This document shows, one piece after another, positions 1-11,476 of a stretch of 64,000 nt of DNA. The stretch is from Massariosphaeria phaeospora (taxonomy: Eukaryota; Ascomycota; Dothideomycetes; Pleosporales): assembly GCA_011032825.1 (NCBI GenBank), contig JAADJZ010000002.1, positions 1,178,001 to 1,242,000 on the forward strand, in the 5' to 3' direction. The position numbers and the translations under genes are program-made. Numbering within the stretch: the first letter of the stretch is position 1; every line of letters begins with the position of its first letter. The notes beneath the pieces were generated by a model, which worked only from the letters and a program-made list of their open reading frames with translations, was not told the DNA's origin and made no database searches.

Positions 1-1808
1 TTTGGCGTTCACCACCGTCTCTGATCACGAAGTCGTAACCAATGGCAGTGCCTTCGTGTAGTCCGAGCACTGCTGCGGCATTGCGACCTGCCGGTTAAAG
101 CACATAACCGTCGTTCGCACGAGAGAACGCTGCTTCCCAGCGATTCGCTGAGGAAGTTCGAGGAGTGGGAGAATACGACAAGGTAGCCTGATAGACAGAG
201 GAAGCCCCTGACCGTAGCTGTGAGGTTCCTGAACCTTCGCTAGTTGCAGAACAGCCGAAGGATTGGACTGGCTCGAGCTTGTGATAAGCTCGTGCATCAC
301 GGTTCCTCACCCGTTCTTGTTCGGCTCGGCTCGGCCGAGTTACTTTTTCATTTCAAGCCATCCGTTCACGCCATAAGGCGGGGCGAAAGTATATCACCTT
401 TGTCTGCACTCTTATCAGTCTCACATGCGATCAGGTCTGGCGGTAAGGTAACAAACTGCTGAATTGGCAACGTTGGTCTACCGGGTATCATCTAGCCTGA
501 CAGCGGATACCAAGGTAGCGCCGGGGAACCCTTGAAAGTTGGGACCGTTTTTGTGCGACCATCCTTGTCTCGGGCAGCGCCCGCCAGTGTGATTCTTGGT
601 AGACGAAGCAGGCCAGGATCTTCTGCGCCTAGGCCAGAGTTTATTCTGCTTGCTCGCACCTGCCATCCCTCTAAAGTTTTCTAGCTAATGTTTTTTTATC
701 CAGCCTCAGGACGTGTTCCTCCCATCAGCGACTCCACGTAGACTGCGTAGAGCTCTAAGTGATGATGGCTGGAAATTATTCGCGGGAGGCTTTCGAAATG
801 GCTGATCCTTAAAGGATGTAGGATCGCCAAGCATGTGGGTCTAATACGCATGTAAGCTTAAGTGGCGTCGATATCGTAACAGGATATCTTGGAACTTGGC
901 CCCTCCCTTGAGCGAGTCCTTGACATCGACACACGCTAGTCATCTGTCCACTCAATTGCTGTGTTGTCGATCAAAAAGATTTCATTCAATGGAACGAGTT
1001 CGGGATCTCGGGAGACAGCTCGATATATGATTGTCTATACCTGTCATTAAGGGTGACTTTCAATGTATGATTGTCTAATTGACATTTTGCGTGTGTGTGT
1101 GTGTGTGAGTGTGGAGAGATGAGGAGGACGAGAGAAGCGACTTTATCGGAGTCATCTTGACGAACCATGGTTCTGGGAGGCCCCACAAAATGGCCACCCA
1201 TTCAGCTTCCGCTGAATACAAATAAGGCTCCCCTTAAGCATCCGCGCGAACTTTTATACCTGTCGTTGAGGGTGACTTAGATGCCAGACGGTCACGGTTT
1301 TTCATATTTAAATAAGCGATGGCCCCTCCACAACTCAAGATCCATCACCGTTCTATTGAAATCTTCATTGACTACCATTTGAACGTATCGGGACAGTATA
1401 TGCTGCCGATATGCGCGCCCTCTACATCGGAATAAGAAGGAATATCTTCTAACTGTGAACGTCTACGTACACCAATATCTCCGGCTTTCAGCTTCAATGT
1501 CTGAAAACGGGCTCGGAGCAATGCTTGCACTTTTGTTCAACTTCAGCTTATGCGGAACACTCCGTAGACGGGTTAATTCGCCTTAGCTCGTGTGATGGCA
1601 ACCGTGTAGTCCTACCTGGTATACTAAGTATATCATGTCCTAGGAAGAATCTTGCAAAGCTGAACGTCTGGTACGCTAGGCAGTGGTCATATAACGGAAT
1701 GATTATTGCGGACTCGGATCACATGATAATAGGTAATTATGTTTGGCTATCCGGTCGTTCATTCTCCGAGATCCATCCCAGTTCGTATGAAAAGTTGGAG
1801 GGGTCCAC
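1..1808. other. Gene-poor stretch
   Basis: No convincing coding region was seen on either strand; the short open frames lack codon continuity or family resemblance. It contains a short (GT)n microsatellite near 1091-1107 and a 24-bp imperfect direct repeat (1036-1059 and 1255-1278), described in the findings. Confidence 0.5.
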
Positions 1809-2357
1809 TCACGTGAATTCGTGGAAAAGGATGCCAGCCATACTGCTCATCTTGCCGCTCACTTCAGCGTCCAGGTCCCCGCACTTCCTGTCGCTCAACT
1901 GAGGGAATCGGAATCCCCTGGGACAGACTCTGAGAACAGCTCTGTTCGGCTCTGCACTCTCTATGTTATGCAGCCACGCTAGGTATTTGTCTAGAAAATC
2001 CTCGCAGTCATCGCCTCTGCCATCCAACTGAAAGTTGATTACAACAACTCTTGCAAAAATGGACGAACCATCAGCAATTCCATCGGGGTCATCTTTTGTT
2101 GCAACTGCAATGAGCTGATAGACTTGCTCGACGTTGACCTGCTCTTGGGTTTGGAAGTAGTTGCTGTAAACAGTACCCCACATCTCAGTGTCTGGTTTTG
2201 TAACCACCAGGCGAGCGAGCAGAATCGCTTCTACGAAAGCTTTCGTGATACTGTTTTTATCCGCCTGAGCATTAGGCTGAGACATGTCCCATTGGGAAAA
2301 GTTTGGCAGTGAACGTTTCACACTAGTAGAGTTAGCCATGTCATATGTATACCTCAT
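1809..2357 (-). pseudogene. M35-like metallopeptidase fragment, truncated in zinc motif
   Basis: A 182-codon frame starts at ATG 2357. It resembles fungal secreted deuterolysin-like (M35-type) metallopeptidases: an N-terminal helix-rich part, a central region ending in a VLRVCPRGF segment with Cys, and a C-terminal ILFHEFT. That is the first half of an HEXXH zinc site, but the frame stops (TGA) directly after HEFT. The stop overlaps a perfect intron donor (GTGAGT), so an intron could split the zinc motif, yet no acceptor within about 250 bp restores a His in frame. There is no signal peptide at the start, which is unusual for this family, so an upstream exon is missing or lost. Most likely this is a decayed or partial gene; an unspliced intact gene is less likely. 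Family assignment is by recognition of the pattern only. Confidence 0.5.
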
Positions 2358-3160
2358 GAAAGAAAAGAGAAGGTTTGTCGTGTTAATAACATGTTTGTGT
2401 GCGAAAAGGTCAAAAAGGTATTTACAATGAGTCGGCTCAATTCGAAGTCAAAAGGCCGGATACAGATGGAAGCTTAAACTGGCCTTGAAAAGTATCACTA
2501 GCATGTTTATCGGCATTCACTTCATAGGTGCTCCGGTCAATAGTAGGATGTGGTGTACGGAGTATACTCGTCTACTGTAAACCTTGTGTTACCCGTTCCG
2601 TGTAGATCAGGCGCCCAGTTAGTCACCTCCTCTCGTACGTGTCTTTCCGCTAATAGATCTTTTCTGGCTTTCTACACTGCCCCACGCATAGTTATCGGTG
2701 AGCTGTGTCGCGAATACATCGGGGAATTGCCGATTGCTGGAACAGAGAAGGTCATGTGGATGTGGTGATAAAGCTCACGTGATCAGGCTACCTGTAGGCG
2801 CACGACTCCAGATGCCGATTATGTATCGCATAGCTAGATTAGGAGACATTGACTTGCGCATTTATTTGCATCCATTGTACGTAGGGGCGACACATAAATG
2901 CATATCAGCCAATCAGCCAGGCAGCAACATGATGTGGCTGTCTCGATCGACGAGGCGCATAAGTGGATCTTCGCCCCTATGCAAAAAGCTTAGAAGGGAA
3001 TGAGAGACGCACCTGCTAGGATCCGTACTAGTCCCATCTGAACTCCGACAACAAAAACTACGAGTCCCAAACCGACCCTAACCTTGTGATTGTACGACTC
3101 CTCATAGCGCCAGCGGCTCTTCAGTCGTGTTGCACAATCGTACCAGCCCAATATCGAACC
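2358..3160. other. Intergenic region upstream of MFS gene
   Basis: No gene was recognised. It is the divergent upstream region of the broken metallopeptidase and of the siderophore-type transporter. No clear cis-regulatory motif could be supported by eye. Confidence 0.4.
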
Positions 3161-4900
3161 ATGGTATTGCGAGACGACGCTCTCCCGCGGCAAGAGACCG
3201 ATGCCACCAACCACTCTGCAGCCCCGAACGCCGACTCAGGCCTAGAGAACTCTGAGTCTATCATCTCTGCTGGCGCTCTTCCCAGTATACAAAACATCGA
3301 GGCCACCACCGTAGCATGGTCGACCGCCGCCATAACCTTTGCTTACATCATGATTTGGCTCACCTACTTCGTCGAGGGCATGCTGAACGGAACCGCGGGA
3401 GCCCTAAATCCTTATGTCACATCTGCCTTTGCGCTCCACTCGCTTACGCCAACCGTCAGCATCCTGAGCCAGGTCATCGGCGGCGTCACCAATATCACCC
3501 TCGCCAAAGTCTTGGAGGTATTCGGCCGGCCGCAGGGATATCTTTGCAGCGTTCTTGTCGCAACGATCGGGCTTGCAATGATGGCTGCATGCAATTCTGT
3601 ACAGGCCTACGCTGCCGCGCAGGTCTTCTTCGAGGTTGGCAACAACGGCATTCAATACAGTTTGAGCGTCTTCATCGCGGATACCACCTCGCTGCGCAAC
3701 CGGGGGTTGGTGCATGCTCTCGCTCGTTCATCCAATTTGATCACCTGCTGGCTCGGTGGTCCAATTGCGGCGGCCTTTTTGAGCGGACCAGGCTGGCGTT
3801 GGTGTTTTGGGATGTTCACTATCCTCGTCCCAGCCATATCCCTTCCACTGTTCGGGCTTCTGATGTGCCATGACTTCAAGGCCAAGAAGCAAGGCCTAGT
3901 ACTGGAGCGCAAGAGTCCTCGTACAACCTGGCAGACTTTCGTCCACTACAGCCGCGAGTTTGATGCCATCGGCCTGCTTCTGCTCTCTGGTGGCATTGCT
4001 CTTTTGCTCCTACCGTTCAATTTGTACACCCTCCAAGCGGAGCGGTGGGAATCTCCCCTCATTATCTGTCTACTCGCTTTCGGTAGCGTTCTGCTTACTC
4101 TCTTCGGCGTGTGGGAGAAGTTCTTCGCCTCTGTCACGTTCATTCCATATTCTCTTCTCCAGGATCGTACGGTGTTCGGCGGCTGTCTGCTTTCAGTAAC
4201 CCTGTTTATCAGCTTCTCTTCCTGGAACAGCTACTTCAGTTCTTCGCTGCAGGTGATGGATGACCTGGACGTCGCCGATGCCAGCTATGTGGTCCAGTCT
4301 TACTTCGTGGCCACTGTCCTGAGCAGCCTTACCATGGGCGGGCTGATACGCTATACTGGACGCTTCAAGCCCATGTGTCTGTTCTTCGCTGTTCCTATGA
4401 GCATTCTAGGGCTGATCCTGATGATATATTTCCGCTGGTTAAACGGTGAGATTGGGTACATTGTTATGTGCCGGATCTTTATCGCATTCGGGGCTGGCAC
4501 TATCATTATCTGTGACGAGATCGCTTGTTTGGCCGCTGCACCACATGAGCAAGTCGCTGTTGCGATAGCTGTGTTGGGCTTATTTCGTAGCGTTGGTAGT
4601 GCAATTGGCCTGACCGTGTCTGCCGTTATCTGGCAGTCTGTCTTTCCGGAGAAGCTTCTCGAATACCTACCAGCAGAAGAACTCCCCAATCGGCTCCATA
4701 TCTATGCAGATATCAAGACACAGTTGTCCTACCCGGTAGGCTCACCAACCCGAACCGCAATTCAGCGCGCCTGTGGAGAGGCACAGGTGAACATGTTGGC
4801 TGCCGGTACTGGCGTTTGGGCTATTGGCATTGTAGGGGTTCTGATGTGGCGCAATATCAATGTCATTGGCATTAAACAGACGAAGGCTCACGTTTGGTGA
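3161..4900 (+). CDS. MFS siderophore-iron transporter-like protein (Sit1/MirB type)
   Basis: Single-exon gene of 579 residues. It has a polar N-terminus of about 55 residues followed by many hydrophobic segments (about 14), as in the ARN/SIT siderophore:H+ symporter family. That family imports ferric siderophores across the plasma or vesicle membrane and is usually 580-640 residues long. Family-like stretches include the loop with FGRPQGY after the second membrane segment, the QVFFEVGNNGIQY segment, and the GPGWRWCFGMF segment. The start at 3161 sits in a good context (ACCATGG); the in-frame ATG at 3086 adds 25 residues with no family look. No siderophore NRPS or ornithine monooxygenase lies nearby, so the substrate is not indicated by context. 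A different MFS substrate cannot be excluded. Confidence 0.8.
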   Translation: MVLRDDALPRQETDATNHSAAPNADSGLENSESIISAGALPSIQNIEATTVAWSTAAITFAYIMIWLTYFVEGMLNGTAGALNPYVTSAFALHSLTPTVSILSQVIGGVTNITLAKVLEVFGRPQGYLCSVLVATIGLAMMAACNSVQAYAAAQVFFEVGNNGIQYSLSVFIADTTSLRNRGLVHALARSSNLITCWLGGPIAAAFLSGPGWRWCFGMFTILVPAISLPLFGLLMCHDFKAKKQGLVLERKSPRTTWQTFVHYSREFDAIGLLLLSGGIALLLLPFNLYTLQAERWESPLIICLLAFGSVLLTLFGVWEKFFASVTFIPYSLLQDRTVFGGCLLSVTLFISFSSWNSYFSSSLQVMDDLDVADASYVVQSYFVATVLSSLTMGGLIRYTGRFKPMCLFFAVPMSILGLILMIYFRWLNGEIGYIVMCRIFIAFGAGTIIICDEIACLAAAPHEQVAVAIAVLGLFRSVGSAIGLTVSAVIWQSVFPEKLLEYLPAEELPNRLHIYADIKTQLSYPVGSPTRTAIQRACGEAQVNMLAAGTGVWAIGIVGVLMWRNINVIGIKQTKAHVW

Positions 4901-5493
4901 ACCTGCGGGATATCGATTTTTTAAGTATTCAAGTAATGGCAATCTTTTCGAGCATGAATTACGTACAATAGGAGAATCGAAGATTGACAGATCTGAAAGG
5001 CGTGGGCTCAAGTGGGATACGAGAGAAGTTGTGCCAGCTTTTGCACTCATTACGTCATTGCACCACGCAATGCATGCCATCTCGATTTAAATAGTTCGAT
5101 ATCGTCATTGATAATTGGATGCACTTGCTCAATGGCTACCTGCGCCTCGTCAGTTTGCCCGTTATGTGAACCAAATGAGGGTCGTCGTCGTCGCAATGAG
5201 CTCGCCAAAATCTTTCATCTTACCTTCATGTATCCGTGAAAAGCCCGAGCACGTGTGAGTTGGATAACCTCGGGGGACGGTGAACAATCCTCACGGCCAG
5301 TTCCCCAAGCCTGTATTTATAGGACGCGTTCAATGGTGTCCAAGAAGTCGCGCTCGCAAAAAGCAACGACAAGCCACTAACCGTCCAAGGAAAGAAGGCC
5401 CGACCCCAGCCCCCGCAATTCTCCACAACCATCCGTCCCTCAACCTCATCGTCAACCCCTTCCATCTCAACCCCACACCGACACATATTCACA

Positions 5494-6996
5494 ATGCCTT
5501 CCTCGGAACAAACCCCGCTCCTCCACTCCATCCTCCCCCAACACATCCACCCCGACGGCGAATCCGGCCGCAGCGGCTTCAACCCACGCCACTTCCTCTC
5601 CGTATCCTGGCGCTCCGGCTCCAACGCCGCCAAATATGTCAACCTCCTCGCCATCTTCGTGCCCGTTGCCATAATCCTGCATTGGGCGACCCCGCACCAC
5701 CCACTCCTCATCTTCGGCTTCTCGTACGTGGCCATGGTGCCCGTCGCCAACCTGCTCGGCTTCGCCGGCCAAGAATTCGCGCGCAAGATGCCCAAGGTCT
5801 CAGGCATCCTGATCGAAACGGCGTTTGGCTCGATAGTCGAGATTATCCTGTTTTTGATCCTGATTGCGAAGCACAAATCTTCGACGGGCAGCTCCGAGCA
5901 CGGGAACCTCATTCCCGTGATCCAGGCTGCGATTCTGGGGTCCATTTTGACGAACCTGCTACTTTGCCTGGGCGCGTGTTTCTTTGTGGGCGGACTGCGG
6001 CAAGCGAGTCAGAAGTTCCACGCGCTGATTAGCGAGGTGGGGACGGGGCTATTGTGTGTCGCTGGGTTTGGGCTGTTGATTCCCAGTGCGTATTATTCGG
6101 CGCTGAAGGGCAGTGCGGTGCCGGTCAAGAGTGGGCATCACGAGTTCACAGAGGAGGTGCTGCAGCATAATGTGTTGAGAATCAGTCAGGTCACGTCGAT
6201 CCTGTTGATGATCGCTTTTGGAATGTGAGTGCCGCGAAGGTCTGAGATATAACGTGTTGACATACTAACCTTTGGAAGCTTCATCTGGTATAATGCACGC
6301 AGTCAGAACTCGATCTTCGATGAAGTCCTCGAGGCCGACGAGCACCGCGACTTGGACCACGCGGACGACCTCGCCAAGCCGAAATTCACATTCACCGAAT
6401 GTATCATTGCTCTCGTAATCGCATTGGCGCTCGTCACGCTCCTAGCCGTCTTCCTCGTCGAACGCATCGAAGACGTTGTCGAATCCGGAGTTCCCGACCA
6501 ATTCCTCGGCCTCATCCTACTGCCACTGGTTGAAAAAGCCGCCGAACATCTAACAGCCATCGACGAAGCCTGGGACGGCCAAATTGTACGTTATCAAACT
6601 CTCCTCACCCCAGATCACCGAAACGATTACTAACTCGCCTAGAATTTCGCACTTTTCCACTGCATCGGCCCGTCGATCCAGACCGCGCTCTTCAACGCGC
6701 CACTCGTCGTCATCGTCGGCTGGATCATGGGCAAGGACATGGATCTCAACTTCGAGATTTTCATGGTTGTGCTCCTCGTCCTGTCTATTGTCGTCGTCGG
6801 CAACTTTTTGCGCGACGGAGAGTCGAATTATCTGGAAGGCGCTCTGCTGATGGTAAGCTCGCCCCAGTCCAGATGTTTCATGTGTTTGAGGATGTTAACT
6901 GGCCTCTAGATCATCTACGTGATTATCGCGGTTGCTGCGTGGTACTATCCGAATCCGGATGTGGCGACTTCGAATGGGGTTGAGAGTATCCATTAG
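5494..6996 (+). CDS. Divergent vacuolar Ca2+/H+ exchanger (CaCA/CAX family)
   Basis: Model join(5494..6224, 6279..6585, 6643..6852, 6910..6996), 444 residues. The three introns have donors GTGAGT, GTACGT and GTAAGC; CTAAC-type branch sites are visible in the first two, and all keep frame. The protein has about 11 membrane segments and the two alpha repeats of Ca2+/cation antiporters: TAFGSIVEII (residues 109-118) and PLVEKAAEHLTAI (326-338), with an acidic, charged loop between the halves. The ending GNFLRDGESNYLEGALLM then YVIIAVAAWYYP is typical of Vcx1/CAX proteins, which load Ca2+ into the vacuole using the proton gradient. Odd: the usual GN of both alpha repeats is replaced (GS and EK), so ion specificity may differ from Vcx1. 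Confidence in family is high, in substrate moderate. Confidence 0.85.
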
Positions 6997-7395
6997 GTAT
7001 GCTTCAATCACTGAGTGATACGGGGATCGAAGAGATCTCAGCACGAACTCGACTTGGAGGAGACAAGTAATCTTGAGCGGAACTCGTCAGCTTGGTCGAC
7101 AGTTGTAGTCGGCACAGCCATTAGGATTCTGTATTACGCGTTATCTGGCTGTTAACGTTCCTACGTATAGCGAGAGTGCATAGAAGCCCAAGCCCTCTTA
7201 CCTAGTTCTACATGTAAGTACTTGTTTAGTAGTCTCATGGCGCGCACTCACATAATATCAAAGAGGCCTGTACACACGCGTCAGACAAGTGCACAGTGAC
7301 TTCGAAATCACGATCACTAACAATCATGTTTCTATCCAACTCTTGACAGTAGCCTTCATACACCATGTCCCGGACCAACCAGTCTCCCATCACAA
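6997..7395. other. Convergent 3' intergenic region
   Basis: Lies between the stop codons of the exchanger (+) and the sedolisin (-). No further gene or repeat was seen; it presumably holds both 3' ends. Confidence 0.5.
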
Positions 7396-9302
7396 TCAAT
7401 CGTAATCGGCTCCGCTCAACTTGACCAACTCAGGGAAGTTCGGCGTGCCGAACCCCGTAACCGGATCCCAGCCCTCGGTAACCGGGAAGCCCTGCACATT
7501 ACATCCATGGCTGAAGCCCTTCGTGATATCCGTGAGCCCCTTGTACCCCTTCTTGTACAGCCACGGATTCAACCAACCCAGTGGCGCCTTGCCAGACGCG
7601 ATTAACGCGTCGTTAACCAGCGCGAAGATACCAGCAGTCAGGGGAGCAGATGCCGAAGTCCCGGAGATAGTGCTCTCCATGCCGTCCCAAAAATACGCAA
7701 AGTACAGGCCCTGGGCAGCCAGATCGGGGTAGCCGCGACCTTTTTTAACGTACAGCCCATCGTACGTGTCGCCGAGGTTCTTGACGTACTCGGACACGAC
7801 GTCATTCTGCCAAGAGGGGCGGGCGAAGTAGCTGCTGAAGCCGCTGCCGCTGGAGTAGAAGTCAGAGGGCCGGTAGGCGGATTCTTCGGGCTGGAAGTTC
7901 ATTGTGGCGCCGACGCTGGTCACGTACGGACACGAAGCGGGGAAGGTAGGTTGGAACCTGTAGGTGCTATTGCCATTATTGGAGAAGCACGTGTTGATGT
8001 CACCGACGCCATGGTCGCCAGATGAGAAGAAGAGCGTGGTACCTCGGGCACCGACCTGTGCAAATTCCCGGCAAACTCGCTCAGCATAGCTGTAGGGGAT
8101 TGTCTGCTCAGGTTCGCCGTAGGATGTACTGATGATCTGGGGAATTTTCTTTTGCTTCTGAAGCCACTGCACCCATGCCAAGTATGGCTCGTTGGTGTTG
8201 GTCGGCGTGCTTTCGTCGGGAATGAACGGTGGCTGCCCTCCAGTCGAGTAGCTGATAATCGGGGTGTTTTTGCTGATTGCTGCAATGGCTTGTACGTCAA
8301 GGTTAGCTTCGTGGCTGGCACCTTTTCGGGCCTGGGTGGCGTCCAGAGGTCCGTTTTGCACGGGGCCGTTGTCAATGGAGTATTGCTTAAAGTTCCTAGC
8401 TGAGGCCACGACTTCTGGGCGGTACTTCCTCAGAAACTTCTCCGCGTCGGGCCGGATTGGTATCTCGCCAAGGTAGTTGGTGAAGCCAATAGTGTTTTTG
8501 TCAAGCGCCTTGGGAACGTACTTCTTGGTAGAATATAGGGTTGCAAAACACTCTGGAGATACTGAGGTGACATTGCACACCTTGGCGATGGCCTCATCGG
8601 TAGGCTTGCTGTAGCTTGCAGGAACTTCGGCTGGGGCATTGACCCATGTCGCAACGTTCGCAGCACCGCGGAAGAATGAAGTTGTAGGCTGGATGGTATC
8701 AATGTGTTCGTGGAGATGGCGGGGCAGCGACCAGCGAGTCGTACGCGCAATAACGTGACCGTCCGCGTGCTGATAGTTGTGGTACTCCGTATCCAAGAGG
8801 CGCTCCACGAACTCAACTGGTAGGTTCACGGTAATCCAGTCACTTGCGGTGCTGTAACCCATACTCTCGATTCCATTCTCGCGCAGCCACTCATGTACAA
8901 GATCGCTGGTGTCCTTTGTGGGCTTGACGAACGCAGCAACTTCCTCAGCGCCGAGGTGTTTGCCATATCGCTCATGATCCGGATCAGAGACTACGGCTAT
9001 CAGCACGCGCTTTATTGTGGGATGCCCATAAGAACCAAATCTGTACGGGGATGTCGCATTCCACGACGAGGCTAGAGTTTACCTTCGTTAAGATGCCTGT
9101 CCAGCTCTCCGAAGTTCCCTTGCTTCAACCCAATCTGCAACTGAATAGTGTGGTCGCCATCGGCGCGGTCGAGCTTCGTCCAGCCACGCGGCACAAAGTG
9201 CGTCTCTTTCTGAGCATACGACGATCGAGCGCGGATCGGACCGGCGAGGACAGCCTGAGCAGCAGCAACTGCACACAACACCGTAGAGGTAAATCTACGC
9301 AT
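7396..9302 (-). CDS. Secreted tripeptidyl-peptidase, sedolisin family (S53)
   Basis: Model complement(join(7396..8996, 9083..9302)), 606 residues; the 86-nt intron (donor GTAAAC, acceptor TAG) restores HLNE-AVVSDPDHERYGKHL, the usual propeptide junction. A signal peptide is visible (AVAAAQAVLAG). It has a propeptide of about 190 residues with SDPDHERYGKHL, then the catalytic domain with the sedolisin triad: Glu303 and Asp307 (SHEANLD), oxyanion Asp401 (SSGDHGVGD) and Ser521 (SGTSASAP). The C-terminal TDITKG and GWDPVTGFGTPNF match the Ca2+ site. Fungal enzymes of this type act outside the cell at acid pH and remove tripeptides from N-termini. Length and motifs look complete. Confidence 0.93.
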
Positions 9303-10316
9303 GGTGTGAGGAGTTTAGCTAGGGGTTGGTTGAAAAATGAAAGAAGTGGAGTAAAGAAGCAAAGCGCCAGGCAGACTTATTGAGGCGACGGTGTCTTATA
9401 CTCGGGCCCTCTAGCTGCGAAGCAGATTCTAGAGAAAATGCCTGTGCTCTGCACAGGCTTGTTGTTACGACAGGCCTCCGGGTTGCTCTCAGAGAGGGCC
9501 GGGGTAGATGAAGAGTTTTCACGCGCTAGCACAGTATATAGATGCTCTGTACGGCTGGAGGAAGGGGACAGAGGATCGCATTAGAATCAATTGTAACTAA
9601 TTCGCATCTACTCTCTCTGTAAGTGGGGTAGTACCACGATGGATTAGAATGCTTGGAGCCTTTTGGTAAGGTGTCAAATCTAATCTCAGTGGACGGCCCA
9701 GGAACAGGCAGATCTAAAAAGCTTGATGGTAGTGGTAGCAGCATTTTGGTTGCTCAAGATCCAGCAACCGGGTGAATTGAGTCAGGTTTGGTGAGTGTGT
9801 TGTGAGGACGCAGATGGCATCGCAGGGACCGCCACCCTTACCCCTCGCGCTAGTCCCGCTTTAGGCAGGTGCTCGAATGCGCACATCATATTTGTCGATA
9901 ACAAGCAAGATTAAGCCGTCAGACAAGGCGATCAAGCTTCAGTTGAGGAGCTTGTGCAGTTCTTGGAAGGTGGTCTGCCGCTGAAGAGTTCCTCGCGGAA
10001 GATTATGGCTAGGCACCTTTCTACTCAATCCGTACCGTGCCTTGCTCCACTATTTGCTTGTGTCTGGGTGCCAGGCGTGTACCGCATCTATAAGTTTAAC
10101 CCACAAGACGCCGAATTTGTGAAATACTCGAAGCTTTAGACAACGATAGAAGGAGCTGCAAGATGCGATTGAACGAGCGCCCTTCTCGAAGATACTAAGT
10201 GAACGCACTGTACCTGAGGAGCTATACATGAGCTAGTCGGACAAATGAGCTACTGGAGGTACTAGAAGCACTGTGATTGAGGAACCACGGGTTCGGCATT
10301 AGGAGTCCAGAGGGCA
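9303..10316. other. Upstream intergenic region, no gene seen
   Basis: About 1 kb between the sedolisin start and the end of the dehydrogenase gene. A weak open frame at 9954-10139 (+) has no family resemblance. No repeats stand out. Confidence 0.4.
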
Positions 10317-11471
10317 TTATGTAAGAGCATGAAGCAGCTCTCTCCCCTCGACGTACCGTTCGAGGTTCTCTGCCGTCTCTTCATACCACGTTCGCAACGT
10401 ACCCTCTTCGACATAACCCATGTGTGGAGTAAGAAGAACCCTACTCTTGCCTTGCTCTTGCCAGTCTTCAGCCCGCCATGGGCTGTCAGCTGGAAGCGGT
10501 TCGATATCGAAGACGTCCAAGGCCGCGCCTCGTATCCGACCGTTGCGGAGCGTCTCTAAAAGGGCATCTTCGTCGATAAGAGGGCCTCTAGACGTGTTTA
10601 TCAGAAGAGCGGAACTTTTCAGCCAACCTAATTCTCTCGCTCCGACGATACCCTTGGATCGTAAGCTTAGCACATAGTGCAAGCTTACCACGTCAGACGT
10701 CTTGAACAGCTCTTCCTTACTGACGACCTTGAATGTCTTCTCGTCATCGCCTACGATGCCTCCACCGGTGGCAGCAAGTCCGACATCTTCTGCTAGTTTG
10801 TCTGCCTTCTCTTGGGTCAGGTTTTCACTCCAGCATACGATCCTCATCCCCCAGGCCAAGAGCCCGACACGCGCGGTCAGCGCTCCTAGCCTTCCAAAGC
10901 CCACAAGACCCAGCGTCTTACCCTGCAGGCCGATTGCTAGGTCCGTTTGCCAGCCGGGCTTCACGCCTTTGCCCTTCACCACGGCATCGTCTGCGGCGAC
11001 ATTCCTTGCTAATGCCAGTATCAATGCCCAAGCATGTTGGGTGGTGGGATGTCCGCCGCCTTTTTTAATATCGATGCGTGCTCGCGCGGAAGGCTCGCTG
11101 CCTTTGCCATCCGTTCGCCCCTTCCCCGGCGCCGCACCGACTGTGATGCCGAGGTCCTTTGCGGTTTTCATATCAAACGATTCGAATTGGGTGCCGGTAG
11201 CGAGGAGCACTTTGAGGTTCGGCAGCTGTCGGAGAAGCTCTGTTGGGAACGGAGTACGCTCGCGCATCGTGGAAAGTACGGCGAAGGGGGTGAGGCGCTC
11301 GACAAGGGCTCTGCGGTCGGCATCGGTGGTCCTAGGGTGCGAATATGCGGAGATTGTGTCATTAAAAGTGATTATTTCTACTTTAGCAGGCTCGATGCTA
11401 GAAAAGTACTGTGCTGCAATGCCGTGGTAATCATCGAGAATACCAACCTTGACGCGTGTGGCTGAAGCCAT
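10317..11471 (-). CDS. D-isomer-specific 2-hydroxyacid dehydrogenase
   Basis: Single exon, 384 residues from ATG 11471 (MASATRVKVGILDDYHG). The frame stays open upstream, but that part is made by a minisatellite and lacks family sequence. The protein has the NAD-binding Rossmann loop GFGRLG (191-196), the catalytic Arg295 (NTSRGPLID), Glu324 (FDIEPLP) and His350 (LLTPHMGYV), so the enzyme should be active. The family reduces 2-ketoacids or oxidises D-2-hydroxyacids with NAD(P)H; the substrate is not evident from sequence. An inserted basic, Gly-rich stretch (about 116-146) precedes the TTQHAWALILALARN helix. Possible substrates range from glyoxylate/hydroxypyruvate to phosphoglycerate, and none is favoured here. 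Confidence 0.88.
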   Translation of the reverse strand: MASATRVKVGILDDYHGIAAQYFSSIEPAKVEIITFNDTISAYSHPRTTDADRRALVERLTPFAVLSTMRERTPFPTELLRQLPNLKVLLATGTQFESFDMKTAKDLGITVGAAPGKGRTDGKGSEPSARARIDIKKGGGHPTTQHAWALILALARNVAADDAVVKGKGVKPGWQTDLAIGLQGKTLGLVGFGRLGALTARVGLLAWGMRIVCWSENLTQEKADKLAEDVGLAATGGGIVGDDEKTFKVVSKEELFKTSDVVSLHYVLSLRSKGIVGARELGWLKSSALLINTSRGPLIDEDALLETLRNGRIRGAALDVFDIEPLPADSPWRAEDWQEQGKSRVLLTPHMGYVEEGTLRTWYEETAENLERYVEGRELLHALT

Positions 11472-11476
11472 TGTAC

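Noticed and set aside
3161..4900. Siderophore biosynthesis cluster
   Set aside because: Only the transporter is present; no NRPS, ornithine monooxygenase or acyltransferase lies nearby.
5226..6032. Open frames of about 240-250 codons on both strands over the exchanger gene
   Set aside because: Other-frame shadows of exon 1 of the Ca2+/H+ exchanger.
9954..10139. 61-codon plus-strand open frame
   Set aside because: Too short, no signal peptide, no motif and no intron continuity.
10702..11430. 242-codon plus-strand open frame
   Set aside because: Antisense to the dehydrogenase, Ser/Pro/Arg-rich, no motif.
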